NCBI GenBank assembly: GCA_963699225.1 | Contig: OY969423.1 | Coordinates: forward strand, 248,001-312,000 | Source of the DNA: VRUE01 sp963699225 | GTDB taxonomy: Bacteria > Actinomycetota > Thermoleophilia > Solirubrobacterales > 70-9 | Direction: 5' to 3' | DNA: 64,000 bases | Part shown: positions 44,387 through 52,003 of the stretch, one piece after another | Position numbering within the stretch: position 1 is the stretch's first letter | How the letters are laid out: every line of letters begins with the position of its first letter | Translations under genes and position numbers: made by a program | Notes under the pieces: generated by a model | What the model was told of the DNA's origin: nothing | The model's database searches: none | What the model saw: only the letters and a program-made list of their open reading frames with translations

Positions 44387-45858
44387 CCCTCTCTCCCAGC
44401 CGCAGCGGGGCCCTCTGGGCCCTGGCGCTCCTCACCGCGCTCGGCGCCGCGATGCGCTTCGCCAGCCTCGACGTGCAGAGCTACCACCACGACGAGGTGA
44501 TCACCGCGATGCGGGTGATCCCGGGCAGCTTCAGCGACATGCTGCACGCGGTCAAGGGCAGCGAGTCCAACCCGCCGCTCTACTACGTCCTCGCCTGGGG
44601 CTGGGCGAAAGCCTTCGGCACCCACGAAGTCGGCCTGCGCTCGCTCTCGGCGCTCTTCGGCGCCGCCACGGTGCCGCTCGCCTACTGCATCGGCGCCGAG
44701 CTGGCCCACCGCCGCGCCGGGCTGATCGCCGCCGCCCTCGTCGCCGTCAACCCGATGTTGATCTGGTACTCGCAGGAGGCCCGCTCCTACGCCCTCTTGG
44801 TCTTCTTCTGCGCCGCCTCGCTGCTCTTCTTCGTCCGCGCCCTGCGCACCCGCCGCGGCCGCGACCTCGCCCTCTGGGCGCTCGCCTCGGCGCTCGCCCT
44901 CTGCAGCCACTACTTCGCCGTCTTCGCCGTCGCGATCGAGGCGCTCTGGCTGCTGATCGCCCTGCGCGGGCGCTGGCGCCTGGTCTTCCCGGCGGTTGCG
45001 GCCGTCGGTCTCGTTGGCCTCGCCCTGATCCCGCTGATCTCGGCCCAGGTCAACCCGACCCACATCGGCTGGATCGAAGAAAGCCTGCTCTCCACCCGCT
45101 TCTACCAGACCGGCGTCAGCTTCCTGGTCGGCGAAACAGGCCACGTGATCGCCGAGTCGCCGCGCGAGCGCTACGCCCTGCTGCCGGCGATCCTCTTCGC
45201 GGTCGCTCTGCTGCTCGTCGCCGTGCGCGGCACTCGCCGTGAGCGGCGCGGCGCCGCTATCGGGTTGGTCGTGGGTTCAGGGGTCGCCGTGTTCGCCCTG
45301 ATCGCCGCCCTCGCCGGCAAGGATTACGTGGTCGAGCGCAACCTGCTGCCGGCGCTACTGCCACTGGCGATCGCCGCTTCGCTCGGCTTCGCCGCCGATC
45401 GCGCCCGCCGCCTCGGCCTGCTGCTCGCCGTCGCCCTCTGCGCCTACTGGATCGCCTTCGGCGTGCACGTCACCCAGACGCCGAACTTGCAGCGGCCGGA
45501 CTTCCGCGGCATCACTGAGGAACTGGGCCCGCCGCGTGGCCCGCGGGCGATCGTCACCTGGAAGCTCGCCGCCGATCCGGTGCGCTTCTACCTGCACGAA
45601 CACGCGCAGCGCATCTACAGTGGCGATTGGCGGCTGCGCACGATCGACGTGATCAGCAAGTCGCTCGAAGGCCGCGCCGTGACCGGCGTGCCAAGCGTTT
45701 TCCACCCAGTGGCGCGGGTAAGGTTCGAGCGCCTCACCCTCACCCGTTACATGGCCAACCGCCCACAAGACATCCCCTTCTACGAGCTGAAGAAGATCCA
45801 CACCGGCTTCGGCTTCAACGCCGTCATCGTCGACGGCGAGCAACGGAGGCTGCCGTGA
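44383..45858 (+). CDS. GT-C family glycosyltransferase (ArnT/PMT-like), membrane
   Basis: 491 aa from TTG 44383, which overlaps the GH92 stop (TTGA). About 11-12 membrane helices. The first external loop has YHHDEVIT, the acidic motif of dolichyl/undecaprenyl-phosphate sugar-using GT-C enzymes, and SNPPLYYVLAWGWAKAFG follows as in GT39/GT83 relatives. Polyprenyl-phosphate-linked sugar donor and transfer on the outer membrane face are inferred from the family. The GtrA partner downstream could supply the lipid-linked sugar. Confidence 0.85.
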   Translation: MTLSPSRSGALWALALLTALGAAMRFASLDVQSYHHDEVITAMRVIPGSFSDMLHAVKGSESNPPLYYVLAWGWAKAFGTHEVGLRSLSALFGAATVPLAYCIGAELAHRRAGLIAAALVAVNPMLIWYSQEARSYALLVFFCAASLLFFVRALRTRRGRDLALWALASALALCSHYFAVFAVAIEALWLLIALRGRWRLVFPAVAAVGLVGLALIPLISAQVNPTHIGWIEESLLSTRFYQTGVSFLVGETGHVIAESPRERYALLPAILFAVALLLVAVRGTRRERRGAAIGLVVGSGVAVFALIAALAGKDYVVERNLLPALLPLAIAASLGFAADRARRLGLLLAVALCAYWIAFGVHVTQTPNLQRPDFRGITEELGPPRGPRAIVTWKLAADPVRFYLHEHAQRIYSGDWRLRTIDVISKSLEGRAVTGVPSVFHPVARVRFERLTLTRYMANRPQDIPFYELKKIHTGFGFNAVIVDGEQRRLP

Positions 45859-46280
45859 CCGCCGGCGAGCTCGCCTATCGCCTTGGCGCTGCCGCACGCC
45901 GCCCGGCGAGCTGGTGGGAGCTGATCAAGTTCGGCATGGTCGGCGGCTCCGGCTACCTGATCAACCTCGGCGTCTTCGCCTTCCTCAGCGGCAACCTCGG
46001 CGTCCACCACATCATTGCCGCGATTGGCGCCTTCTGCGTCGCCTTCGCCAGCAACTTCTTCTGGAATCGCCACTGGACCTTCGGTGCTGCTGACGGCCAC
46101 GCCGGCTTCCAGGCAGCGCGCTTCTTCGCCGTCAGCGTCGCCGCTCTGTTGATCAACCTCGCCGTGCTCGAGGCGCTGGTGGGGGGGACCTCTCTGGGCG
46201 ACCTCACGTCCCAGGCGATTGCCGTCGCGGTCGCGATGCCGTTCAACTTCCTCGGCAACAAGCTCTGGACCTTCGCCTAG
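45855..46280 (+). CDS. GtrA-like membrane protein
   Basis: 141 aa, four predicted helices. Family motifs: ELIKFGMVGGSGYLINLGVF at the first helix, NFFWNRHWTF at the end of helix 2, and NFLGNKLWTF at the C-terminus. GGAGG precedes the GTG by 5 nt, and the GTG overlaps the glycosyltransferase stop. GtrA proteins are thought to help move polyprenyl-phosphate-linked sugars across the membrane, which fits the preceding GT-C enzyme. Confidence 0.88.
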   Translation: MTAGELAYRLGAAARRPASWWELIKFGMVGGSGYLINLGVFAFLSGNLGVHHIIAAIGAFCVAFASNFFWNRHWTFGAADGHAGFQAARFFAVSVAALLINLAVLEALVGGTSLGDLTSQAIAVAVAMPFNFLGNKLWTFA

Positions 46281-46284
46281 CGCG

Positions 46285-46644
46285 CTACCAGTTACCCTCC
46301 AGCCAGCGCATCAGCTCCGGCATGCGCCCGCGCAAGTCCGGTCGTGTCGACGCCAGCTCGGTGCTGGCCAGTTGGATCGCACTGCCGAGTGCAAGCGTCG
46401 CCTTCGGCGCGCTCAGCGGCAGTCCCTGCTCGAGCCCTTCGAGCGCCCCCGCGTCCCCGCGCAGTGCCCAAAGTGCTTCCCGTGTCGCTGTCGGATCCTC
46501 CTCCGCGAACTCGACAACCCGCATCACGGCGTCGTGCACCGCGTCGCCGGTTGGGGCATAGGTGGCAGCGTCGACCACCTCACCCACAAGTCGGTCGTCC
46601 AAACGACCGTCGAGGACTGCGGCGAGTTCTCTACCCTCTGTCAC
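46285..46644 (-). CDS. Small hypothetical helical protein
   Basis: 119 aa from GTG 46644, which has GGGAGG 5 nt upstream; an earlier ATG at 46758 gives a non-conserved-looking leader. Predicted helical, acidic (EFAEEDPTATREALWALRGD), no Cys, no signal peptide or helix long enough to span a membrane. Lies convergent to the GtrA-like gene with a 4-nt gap. No family recognised. Confidence 0.55.
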   Translation of the reverse strand: MTEGRELAAVLDGRLDDRLVGEVVDAATYAPTGDAVHDAVMRVVEFAEEDPTATREALWALRGDAGALEGLEQGLPLSAPKATLALGSAIQLASTELASTRPDLRGRMPELMRWLEGNW

Positions 46645-46821
46645 TGGGACCTCCCTCTTCGGGTCTGCCTGCCCCCAGTCCTCGCATCCCGGCCCGAGGA
46701 CAAGCGTTACAGATTTCAGTGTAGACGTCCGAGGAGACCATAATCCCCAGCTCTGCATTGGTCAAATATTCCCGCGCACGACCTGGGTAGGCTCAGCGGG
46801 CGGGGCGAGAAGGCGAGCCAG

Positions 46822-49065
46822 ATGAGCACGACCACAGCGAAATACGATCCGGCGACGATTGAGGCCGCGCGCCAAGCGGCCTGGTCCGAGCGCGACGCAT
46901 TTGCCGCCCCCGAGCCGAGCGATGGCGCCCGCTCGATCTACATCAAGCCCTCGAGTCCCTTCACCTCGGGCAAACTCCACATGGGCCACGTCCGCGATTA
47001 CTCGATCGGCGACGCCTACGCGCGCTTCCGCCGCGCCCTCGGCGATGACGTTCTCTTCGGCTTCGGCTTCGACGCCTTCGGCCTGCCCGCCGAGATGGCG
47101 GCGATCGAGCGCAAGATCCCCCCGGCCGACTGGGTCGAGAGCTGCGGCGAGCGGATGCTCGAGCAGATGCGGCGGCTCGGCTTCTCGTTCAACTACGAGC
47201 GCGTCTTTTACAGCTCCGACGAGGAGCAGTACCGCTGGTCGCAGTGGCTCTTCGTGACCTTGCTCGAGGCCGATCTGATCTATCGCGCCGACACAACCGT
47301 CGACTGGTGTGATCACTGCCGCACCACCCTCGCTGCGCTGCAGGTCGAGGACGGGCGCTGCTGGCGCTGCCACAACGAGGTGCGCCTGATTCGCCGGCCG
47401 ACCTGGTTCCTGCGCATCACGCCCTATCTCGAGGAGAACGACGCTCGCCTGCCCGAGCTGGAGGCCGACTGGGACGAGATCTCGCTCTCGACTCAGCGCT
47501 ACATCCTCGGCCGCAGCGATGGGGTGGAGGTCGATCTCGGCGGCGATGAGGACCGCCCCGCGCTGATCGCCTTCACGCCGTACCCCGACGCGGCCGCACG
47601 AGCGAGCTTCGTCCTGCTCTCGCCGCGCCACCCCGAGGTCGAGGCGTGGGCCACCGATCCGGCCGTCGCCGAGCAGCTCAACGAGCTGCGCTCGGGCGGC
47701 TGGGAGCGCAGCGCCCGCGACGCCAAGTCGGTGCCGCTGGTCGACACCGGCATGTCGGTGACGGCACCCTGGAGCGGCGCGCAGCTCCCGGTGGTTGTCT
47801 CGCCGCTAGTCGACGCCCGCTATGGGCCGACCGCGGCACTGGGAATTCCGGCCGTCGACGAGGCCGACGCGGCGCTTGCCGCGCGCGTATCGCGCCTGGA
47901 GGTCGCTGAGGCGGACGTGGTGACGGACTCGCCATCGGGCGGCCCCGCGCCCGAGACCCGGCCCGCGGTGCGCTACCGCGCCGCTGACTTCTCGATCTCG
48001 CGCCAGCGCTTCTGGGGCACACCGATCCCGATCATCAACTGCGAGAGCTGTGGCCCGGTGCCGGTCCCTGAGTCAGACCTGCCGGTCGTCCTCCCGCGTG
48101 ACATCGAGCCGACCGGCGAGGGCAACCCGCTGGCCGAGCGGGCCGAGTTCGTCGAGGTCGACTGCCCGCGCTGCGGTGAGCCGGCCAAGCGCGAGACCGA
48201 CACCCTCGATTGCCACTTCGACGCGCTCTGGCTCTGGGTGCCCTCGGCGGTGCCGCCCGAGGCGCGGGCCGAGCAGATGTTCAGCCACCCCGACCTGCAG
48301 CGCTGGCTCCCCTCCGAGCGCCTCGTCGCCGGCGCCGACTCCGGCGGCTTCGTCTTTGACCAGCGCGTCGTCACCAAGGCGCTGCGCGACATCGGCCCCT
48401 TCGCCTTCATGGAGCACGGCGAGCCCTTCAGCGGCTGCCTCTTCCACGAGATGGTGATCGCCGACGGCCGCAAGATGAGCAAGCACCTCGGCAACGTCGT
48501 CGACCCCGATGCGCTGGTCGAGCAATACGGCGCCGACACCGTCCGCCTCGCCGTGCTCTACGCCGCCGGCCCGGCCAAGACGCTCAACTGGAACGACGGC
48601 GCCCTGCGCTTCGCCTCGCGCTTCCTCCACAACGTCTGGATCTACTCCCAGGCGCGCTTCGCCGGGCTCGAGCTTGCGCCCGAGGATCCCGAGGCCGCGG
48701 CAGACACCGAGTTCATGCGCGAGCGCCTCTGCAAGTGGTGCGACAACGGCCTGGGTCGCATCACCGAGGACCTGGGGGAGTTGCAGATGCACACGGCCGT
48801 GCGCAACGTGACCAGGCTCTTCGAGCGCATCCAGGACTTTGAGAAGCGCGTAATCCAGCGCCGCGGGGAGCTTTGCCGCGCCGACGCCGAGGCTCAGGTG
48901 GCGGCGCTGAAACTGCTGGCGCAGACGCTGGCGCCCTTTGCCCCGCACGTGGCCGAGGGGCTGCTGCTGGCCTCCGGAGCGGAGGACGGGGAGGCCCTGC
49001 CGGGGGCCTGGCCCGAGCGGCTCGATCTGAGCGAGGTCTCGACCGGCGCGACCGCTGGCTCGTAG
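46822..49065 (+). CDS. Divergent leucyl-tRNA synthetase-like class I enzyme
   Basis: 747 aa, against ~800-860 for usual bacterial LeuRS. Present: HMGH (residues 53-56), a GFDAFGLPAE segment, zinc-type pairs CDHC...CWRC and CESC/CPRC, and the second signature as KMSKH (551-555) instead of KMSKS. The CP1 editing region is degraded: no TTRPDT-like threonine motif, and the GTGA..PAHDERD strand reads YGPTAALGIPAVDEAD. The usual GGIEHAILHLLY pocket is replaced by AGADSGGFVFDQ. The C-terminal tRNA-contact extension is missing. Either a LeuRS paralog with a new job or a lineage-specific LeuRS; I cannot tell without the rest of the genome. Confidence 0.75.
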   Translation: MSTTTAKYDPATIEAARQAAWSERDAFAAPEPSDGARSIYIKPSSPFTSGKLHMGHVRDYSIGDAYARFRRALGDDVLFGFGFDAFGLPAEMAAIERKIPPADWVESCGERMLEQMRRLGFSFNYERVFYSSDEEQYRWSQWLFVTLLEADLIYRADTTVDWCDHCRTTLAALQVEDGRCWRCHNEVRLIRRPTWFLRITPYLEENDARLPELEADWDEISLSTQRYILGRSDGVEVDLGGDEDRPALIAFTPYPDAAARASFVLLSPRHPEVEAWATDPAVAEQLNELRSGGWERSARDAKSVPLVDTGMSVTAPWSGAQLPVVVSPLVDARYGPTAALGIPAVDEADAALAARVSRLEVAEADVVTDSPSGGPAPETRPAVRYRAADFSISRQRFWGTPIPIINCESCGPVPVPESDLPVVLPRDIEPTGEGNPLAERAEFVEVDCPRCGEPAKRETDTLDCHFDALWLWVPSAVPPEARAEQMFSHPDLQRWLPSERLVAGADSGGFVFDQRVVTKALRDIGPFAFMEHGEPFSGCLFHEMVIADGRKMSKHLGNVVDPDALVEQYGADTVRLAVLYAAGPAKTLNWNDGALRFASRFLHNVWIYSQARFAGLELAPEDPEAAADTEFMRERLCKWCDNGLGRITEDLGELQMHTAVRNVTRLFERIQDFEKRVIQRRGELCRADAEAQVAALKLLAQTLAPFAPHVAEGLLLASGAEDGEALPGAWPERLDLSEVSTGATAGS

Positions 49066-49098
49066 CGTTTTCAGGCGTTGTTTTTATCCTAAAAAACC

Positions 49099-49128
49099 TT
49101 GACTGTTCCCATGTAAGACCCCTATAGT
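49099..49128 (+). promoter_or_regulatory. Promoter of a leaderless gene
   Basis: TTGACT (49099-49104), an 18-nt spacer and TATAGT (49123-49128). The GTG start is 6 nt after the -10 box, so transcription should begin on or next to the start codon. Confidence 0.7.
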
Positions 49129-49134
49129 CGAGGT

Positions 49135-49974
49135 GTGGCAGCGGAAGGCAGCGCGGCTTTCGACGCGGTTGCCCTCGACGAGGCCGAGAAGCAGTTCTGG
49201 AGGGGACTTTGGGACACGGCCTGCGAGGATGCCGTCGTCGATCTGGGGATCGACATGGTGCGTTTCGGTCCGGTTGCCGCTGCCGTCGTCGCCGAGGAAG
49301 CGGCCGAGCCGGCGCTCAACTTCATCCTCGGCGCCGGTGCCCCCGGCACGATCGAGGATGGCTGCCTGCCGGCGGCGGTGCGCTGGATGGAGCGCCACGA
49401 CGTCGATTTCCGCATCTCGCTGACCCCGGGCCTGCCCGAGCAGGAGGTAGCCGAACAGTGGCTGCGCCGGCATCACTACCGCCTCCTCGACGGCCCGATG
49501 AAGCTGCTGCGCGACGGCTCGCCGCCGCGCTTTGAGCGGCCGCCCGAGATCGATATCTACGAGCGGGTCGACCCCTGGGAAGACGAAGGCTTCGGCGATC
49601 CGCTGGCCGAGAGCCTCGGCTTTGCCAGCTGGGCCGCGACCTTCTTCCTCGACCTGCCGGGCACCCCCGGCTGGCGCTGCTACTGCGCCGTCGATGGCGA
49701 CGAGCCGCTGGCCTACGTGGCGATGCACGTGCACGACGACGTCGCCGTGCTGGCCCTCGCCTCGCGGCTGGTCCCCGAGGGGGATGGCTGCGGCCAGCGC
49801 GCCGTCCTGCACCGCTGCATCGCCGATGCCGCGGCATCGGGCTGCGCAACGATCGCCGTCGCCGAGGCGGGCTGCGCGCCGGCGGTCTCCGATCGCGAGA
49901 GCCTCCTCCAGGCCGGTTTCGAAGACGCCGTCCGCACCTTCACCTGGCAGCCTCGCGCCCGGGTACCGATGTAG
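49135..49974 (+). CDS. GNAT-like two-domain protein
   Basis: 279 aa. The C-terminal half has a GNAT-like core: a conserved strand (AYVAMHVHDDVAVLALASRLV), a possible acetyl-CoA loop (PEGDGCGQRAVLHRCI) and a terminal SDRESLLQAGFEDAVRTFTW, where GNAT proteins typically have N..S...Y...GF. The pyrophosphate loop lacks a perfect Q/RxxGxG/A (EGDGCGQRA), so activity is uncertain. The N-terminal half looks like a second, decayed GNAT-type domain. Preceded by a strong promoter; no operon partner. Confidence 0.65.
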   Translation: MAAEGSAAFDAVALDEAEKQFWRGLWDTACEDAVVDLGIDMVRFGPVAAAVVAEEAAEPALNFILGAGAPGTIEDGCLPAAVRWMERHDVDFRISLTPGLPEQEVAEQWLRRHHYRLLDGPMKLLRDGSPPRFERPPEIDIYERVDPWEDEGFGDPLAESLGFASWAATFFLDLPGTPGWRCYCAVDGDEPLAYVAMHVHDDVAVLALASRLVPEGDGCGQRAVLHRCIADAAASGCATIAVAEAGCAPAVSDRESLLQAGFEDAVRTFTWQPRARVPM

Positions 49975-50019
49975 AGACGGCGGATTTTGACCGTTTCTGG
50001 ACGTTTACACCAAAAAGAC

Positions 50020-50048
50020 TTGACCAGTGCATGGTGAATCTGTTATAC
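50020..50048 (+). promoter_or_regulatory. Promoter of the 50.1-50.5 kb transcript
   Basis: TTGACC (50020-50025), 17-nt spacer, TTATAC (50043-50048). Start expected near 50055. No open reading frame begins close downstream. Confidence 0.65.
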
Positions 50049-50136
50049 GTAGTTCCGCTGACGACCAAGCGCCAAGTGGAGAGGTGGGGACCCAGTCGGG
50101 CGACTCGCCTTGCGATGGCAAAAGGAGTGACCAGTC

Positions 50137-50295
50137 ATGAGTCGAGTTGTTGGCCGGACCAAGAGCATTAGGGAGGCGACGGTGTCGTGGGCATTGCCCC
50201 ACCTCCAGCTCGCGACGCTGCCCGGTGCCATGCCGACCACATCGCCCTCCCGCCTCTGGCAGCCTGGCCCCCGGAGAGGGGGGGCGGCCATGTAG
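50137..50295 (+). CDS. Possible small protein, 52 aa
   Basis: ATG at 50137 with AAAAGGAG (50120-50127) 9 nt upstream, a good ribosome-binding site. The product begins MSRVVGRTKSIREATVSW and is rich in Pro, Arg and Thr, with no signal peptide or known domain. It could be a leader peptide, but there is no run of Thr or Ile codons. The host interval is highly structured, so this may be chance. Confidence 0.25.
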   Translation: MSRVVGRTKSIREATVSWALPHLQLATLPGAMPTTSPSRLWQPGPRRGGAAM

Positions 50296-50428
50296 ATGGG
50301 CCATGGCGCTCGTGAGGCGTGACTTTTGGGAAACCAGTCACGCCGGACAGTCGCGCCGGGGAGCGCAGTCAAAGGCCCCGACGCAGCCGTAGCTCAGGCC
50401 AGAGCCCAGATAAGCGCTGGTCGGAGGT

Positions 50429-50479
50429 TGGGCCCGCCCCGCGGAAGCTGACACCGCCGGGGCGGGCCCACTTCTTTTT
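50429..50479 (+). terminator. Intrinsic terminator
   Basis: TGGGCCCGCCCC pairs with GGGGCGGGCCCA (12 bp, perfect), with an inner GCGG/CCGC extension, followed by cttcttttt. One of the few hairpins in the window with a real T-tract. Confidence 0.8.
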
Positions 50480-50514
50480 GGTGGCGCACCCGCCGTTTTT
50501 TGGTCAAAACGTTC

Positions 50515-50543
50515 TTGATCGATGGCCGGTTGGCTGCTATACC
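50515..50543 (+). promoter_or_regulatory. Promoter of threonine synthase
   Basis: TTGATC (50515-50520), 17-nt spacer, TATACC (50538-50543). This gives a ~40-nt leader ending in GGAGGAGA (50577-50584) before the ATG at 50591. Confidence 0.6.
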
Positions 50544-50590
50544 GTCCTGCTCATGGGAAGGCCAGTACTCTTGTCCGGAGGAGAGATCGC

Positions 50591-51883
50591 ATGCTGAACG
50601 ACTCAGACCGCACCCGCTCCTGCGCGACCGAAATGGTCTGCCGCGACTGCGGTCGCACTTACCCGCTGCTGGACACGGCTTTCAGGTGCCACGGCTGCGG
50701 CAACGGGCTCGACATCGAGTACGACTACGAGCTCGCCAAAAAGCGGTTGGGCGAGATCCCGCCGGCCGATCGCGAGATCAACATCTGGCGCTTCGAGGAG
50801 CTCTTGCCGATCGTCGACGCTCGCGCTCAGGCCCGGGTCGGCCGCTACAGCGGCCGTACGCCGCTGATCCACGCCGACCGCCTCGGTGCCGAGCTCGGCC
50901 TCAAGAAGCTCTATCTCAAGGACGACAGCACCCAGCGTCCCAGCCTCTCCTACAAGGACCGGGTCGTCTCGATGGCCGTCGCCCGCCTGATCGAGCTGGG
51001 CAAGGACGAGATCGGCTGCGTCTCGACCGGCAACGTCGGCACCTCCGTCTCCTCGCTCGCCGCCAAGGCGGGCGTCGCTGCGTACGTTTTCTACCCATCG
51101 AACATGGAGCGCGGCAAGGCGCGGGCCTGTCGCGCCCTGGGCGCCGCCGTGATCCAGCTGGACGGCAACTACGACCAGGCCAACCGTGCCTGCCGCGAGC
51201 TGGCGCTGGCCAGCGGCATGCAGTTCACCAACATCACCCTGCGCCCGTTCTACGCCGAGGGGGCGAAGACCGAGGCCTACGAGGTGGTCGAGCAGCTCGA
51301 GTGGGTCTCGCCCGACCACTTCGTCATCCCCGCCGCCGGCGGCACGCTCTCCTCGCGGGTGCACAAGGGGCTGAACGAGCTCGAGCTGGTCGGCCTGGCC
51401 GAGACTTCGGGCACCAAGATCAACGTCGCCCAGGCCGGGGGTTGCGACCCGATCGCGACCGCGATCCTCGCGAACGCGGACGAGGTCGAGCCGCAGACGC
51501 CGAACACCGCTGCTCACTCGATCGCGATCGGCGCCCCCGGGGATGGGCCGCTGGTCGTCGAGGCGGTGAAATCGCGCGGTGGTTCGGCCGCCTCGGTGAC
51601 CGACCAGGAGATCTTCGAGGGAATCGACCTGCTGGGCGCCACCGAGGGCATCCTCACCGAGCCTGCCGGCGGCACCACGGTCGCCTGCACGGCGAAGCTC
51701 GCCAACGAAGGCAAGCTCGGGCCAGACGACACCGTCGTCGCGATCATTAGCGGCAACGGCTACAAGACGCTCGACGAGCACCCCGAGAAGGCCTGGCCCG
51801 AAGGCGTCGCCTGCGAGGTCGAGGCAATGGGCGAGGTTCTCGACGAGCTGCGCCAGCACGGCGTCGGCGCCACGCTCAGCTGA
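50591..51883 (+). CDS. thrC: Threonine synthase (PLP, fold type II)
   Basis: 430 aa. Converts O-phosphohomoserine to threonine. The N-terminus has a zinc-ribbon-like CRDC...CHGC (residues ~17-38) as in the long threonine synthases. The PLP lysine is in LSYKDR (residue ~122), where most family members have GSFKDR. The phosphate-binding loop is STGNVGTS, and the substrate/PLP loop is AAGGTLSS. ISGNGYKTLDEHP near the C-terminus is typical of the family. The altered lysine context leaves room for a related activity such as cysteate synthase, but threonine synthase is most likely. No hom or thrB gene adjoins it. Confidence 0.83.
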   Translation: MLNDSDRTRSCATEMVCRDCGRTYPLLDTAFRCHGCGNGLDIEYDYELAKKRLGEIPPADREINIWRFEELLPIVDARAQARVGRYSGRTPLIHADRLGAELGLKKLYLKDDSTQRPSLSYKDRVVSMAVARLIELGKDEIGCVSTGNVGTSVSSLAAKAGVAAYVFYPSNMERGKARACRALGAAVIQLDGNYDQANRACRELALASGMQFTNITLRPFYAEGAKTEAYEVVEQLEWVSPDHFVIPAAGGTLSSRVHKGLNELELVGLAETSGTKINVAQAGGCDPIATAILANADEVEPQTPNTAAHSIAIGAPGDGPLVVEAVKSRGGSAASVTDQEIFEGIDLLGATEGILTEPAGGTTVACTAKLANEGKLGPDDTVVAIISGNGYKTLDEHPEKAWPEGVACEVEAMGEVLDELRQHGVGATLS

Positions 51884-51969
51884 GCACACGCGGCTCAAAC
51901 ACCGGGCGTAACGCTTTGTCCGGGAAGTGGATGGACAGCGCGTTGCGCCTTTGTGCGATCTTGCACTGA

Positions 51970-51995
51970 TTGACTCGTCAGTCAACGGCTATAGT
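51970..51995 (+). promoter_or_regulatory. Palindromic operator and -10 box before the ETF-QO gene
   Basis: TTGACT-CGTC-AGTCAA (51970-51985) is a perfect 6-4-6 inverted repeat placed where a -35 region would lie, followed by TATAGT (51990-51995) 8 nt before the ATG. The palindrome suits a dimeric repressor such as a TetR-type fatty-acid regulator; this is inference from shape and context. Confidence 0.5.
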
Positions 51996-52003
51996 GCCCG
52001 CCG

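Larger units (their letters stand above)
50055..50480 (+). ncRNA. Candidate structured RNA or long leader ahead of threonine synthase
   Basis: Bounded by a promoter (50020-50048) and an intrinsic terminator (50429-50479). It contains a 9-bp hairpin (50316-50324 with 50336-50344) topped by a GG-GAAA-CC tetraloop, enclosed by a possible GCGCTC/GAGCGC stem, and a long imperfect stem closing GGGAGGCGA with TCGCCCTCCC. I compared it by eye with RNase P, tmRNA, SRP, T-box, SAM and cobalamin motifs and saw no match. The threonine synthase gene has its own promoter after the terminator, so this may be an independent RNA. A 52-codon frame (50137-50295) lies inside, so a small mRNA is the alternative. 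Confidence 0.5.

Noticed and set aside
46645..46821. T-box leader before the LeuRS-like gene
   Set aside because: No T-box consensus, specifier loop or terminator pair; the region is short and includes the start of the opposite-strand gene.
50055..50480. Cobalamin or other known riboswitch before thrC
   Set aside because: A GGGAA segment and GGACAGTCGCGCC look vaguely like a B12 element, but the conserved B12 box is missing and the other parts do not align.
50500..51750. 416-codon frame overlapping threonine synthase
   Set aside because: Arg/Ala/Gly-rich shadow in the +1 frame of a gene with clear PLP-enzyme motifs, promoter and ribosome-binding site.
51961..51995. Standard sigma70 promoter TTGACT/TATAGT before the ETF-QO gene
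   Set aside because: The spacing is only 14 nt; the TTGACT is better explained as one arm of the palindromic operator.
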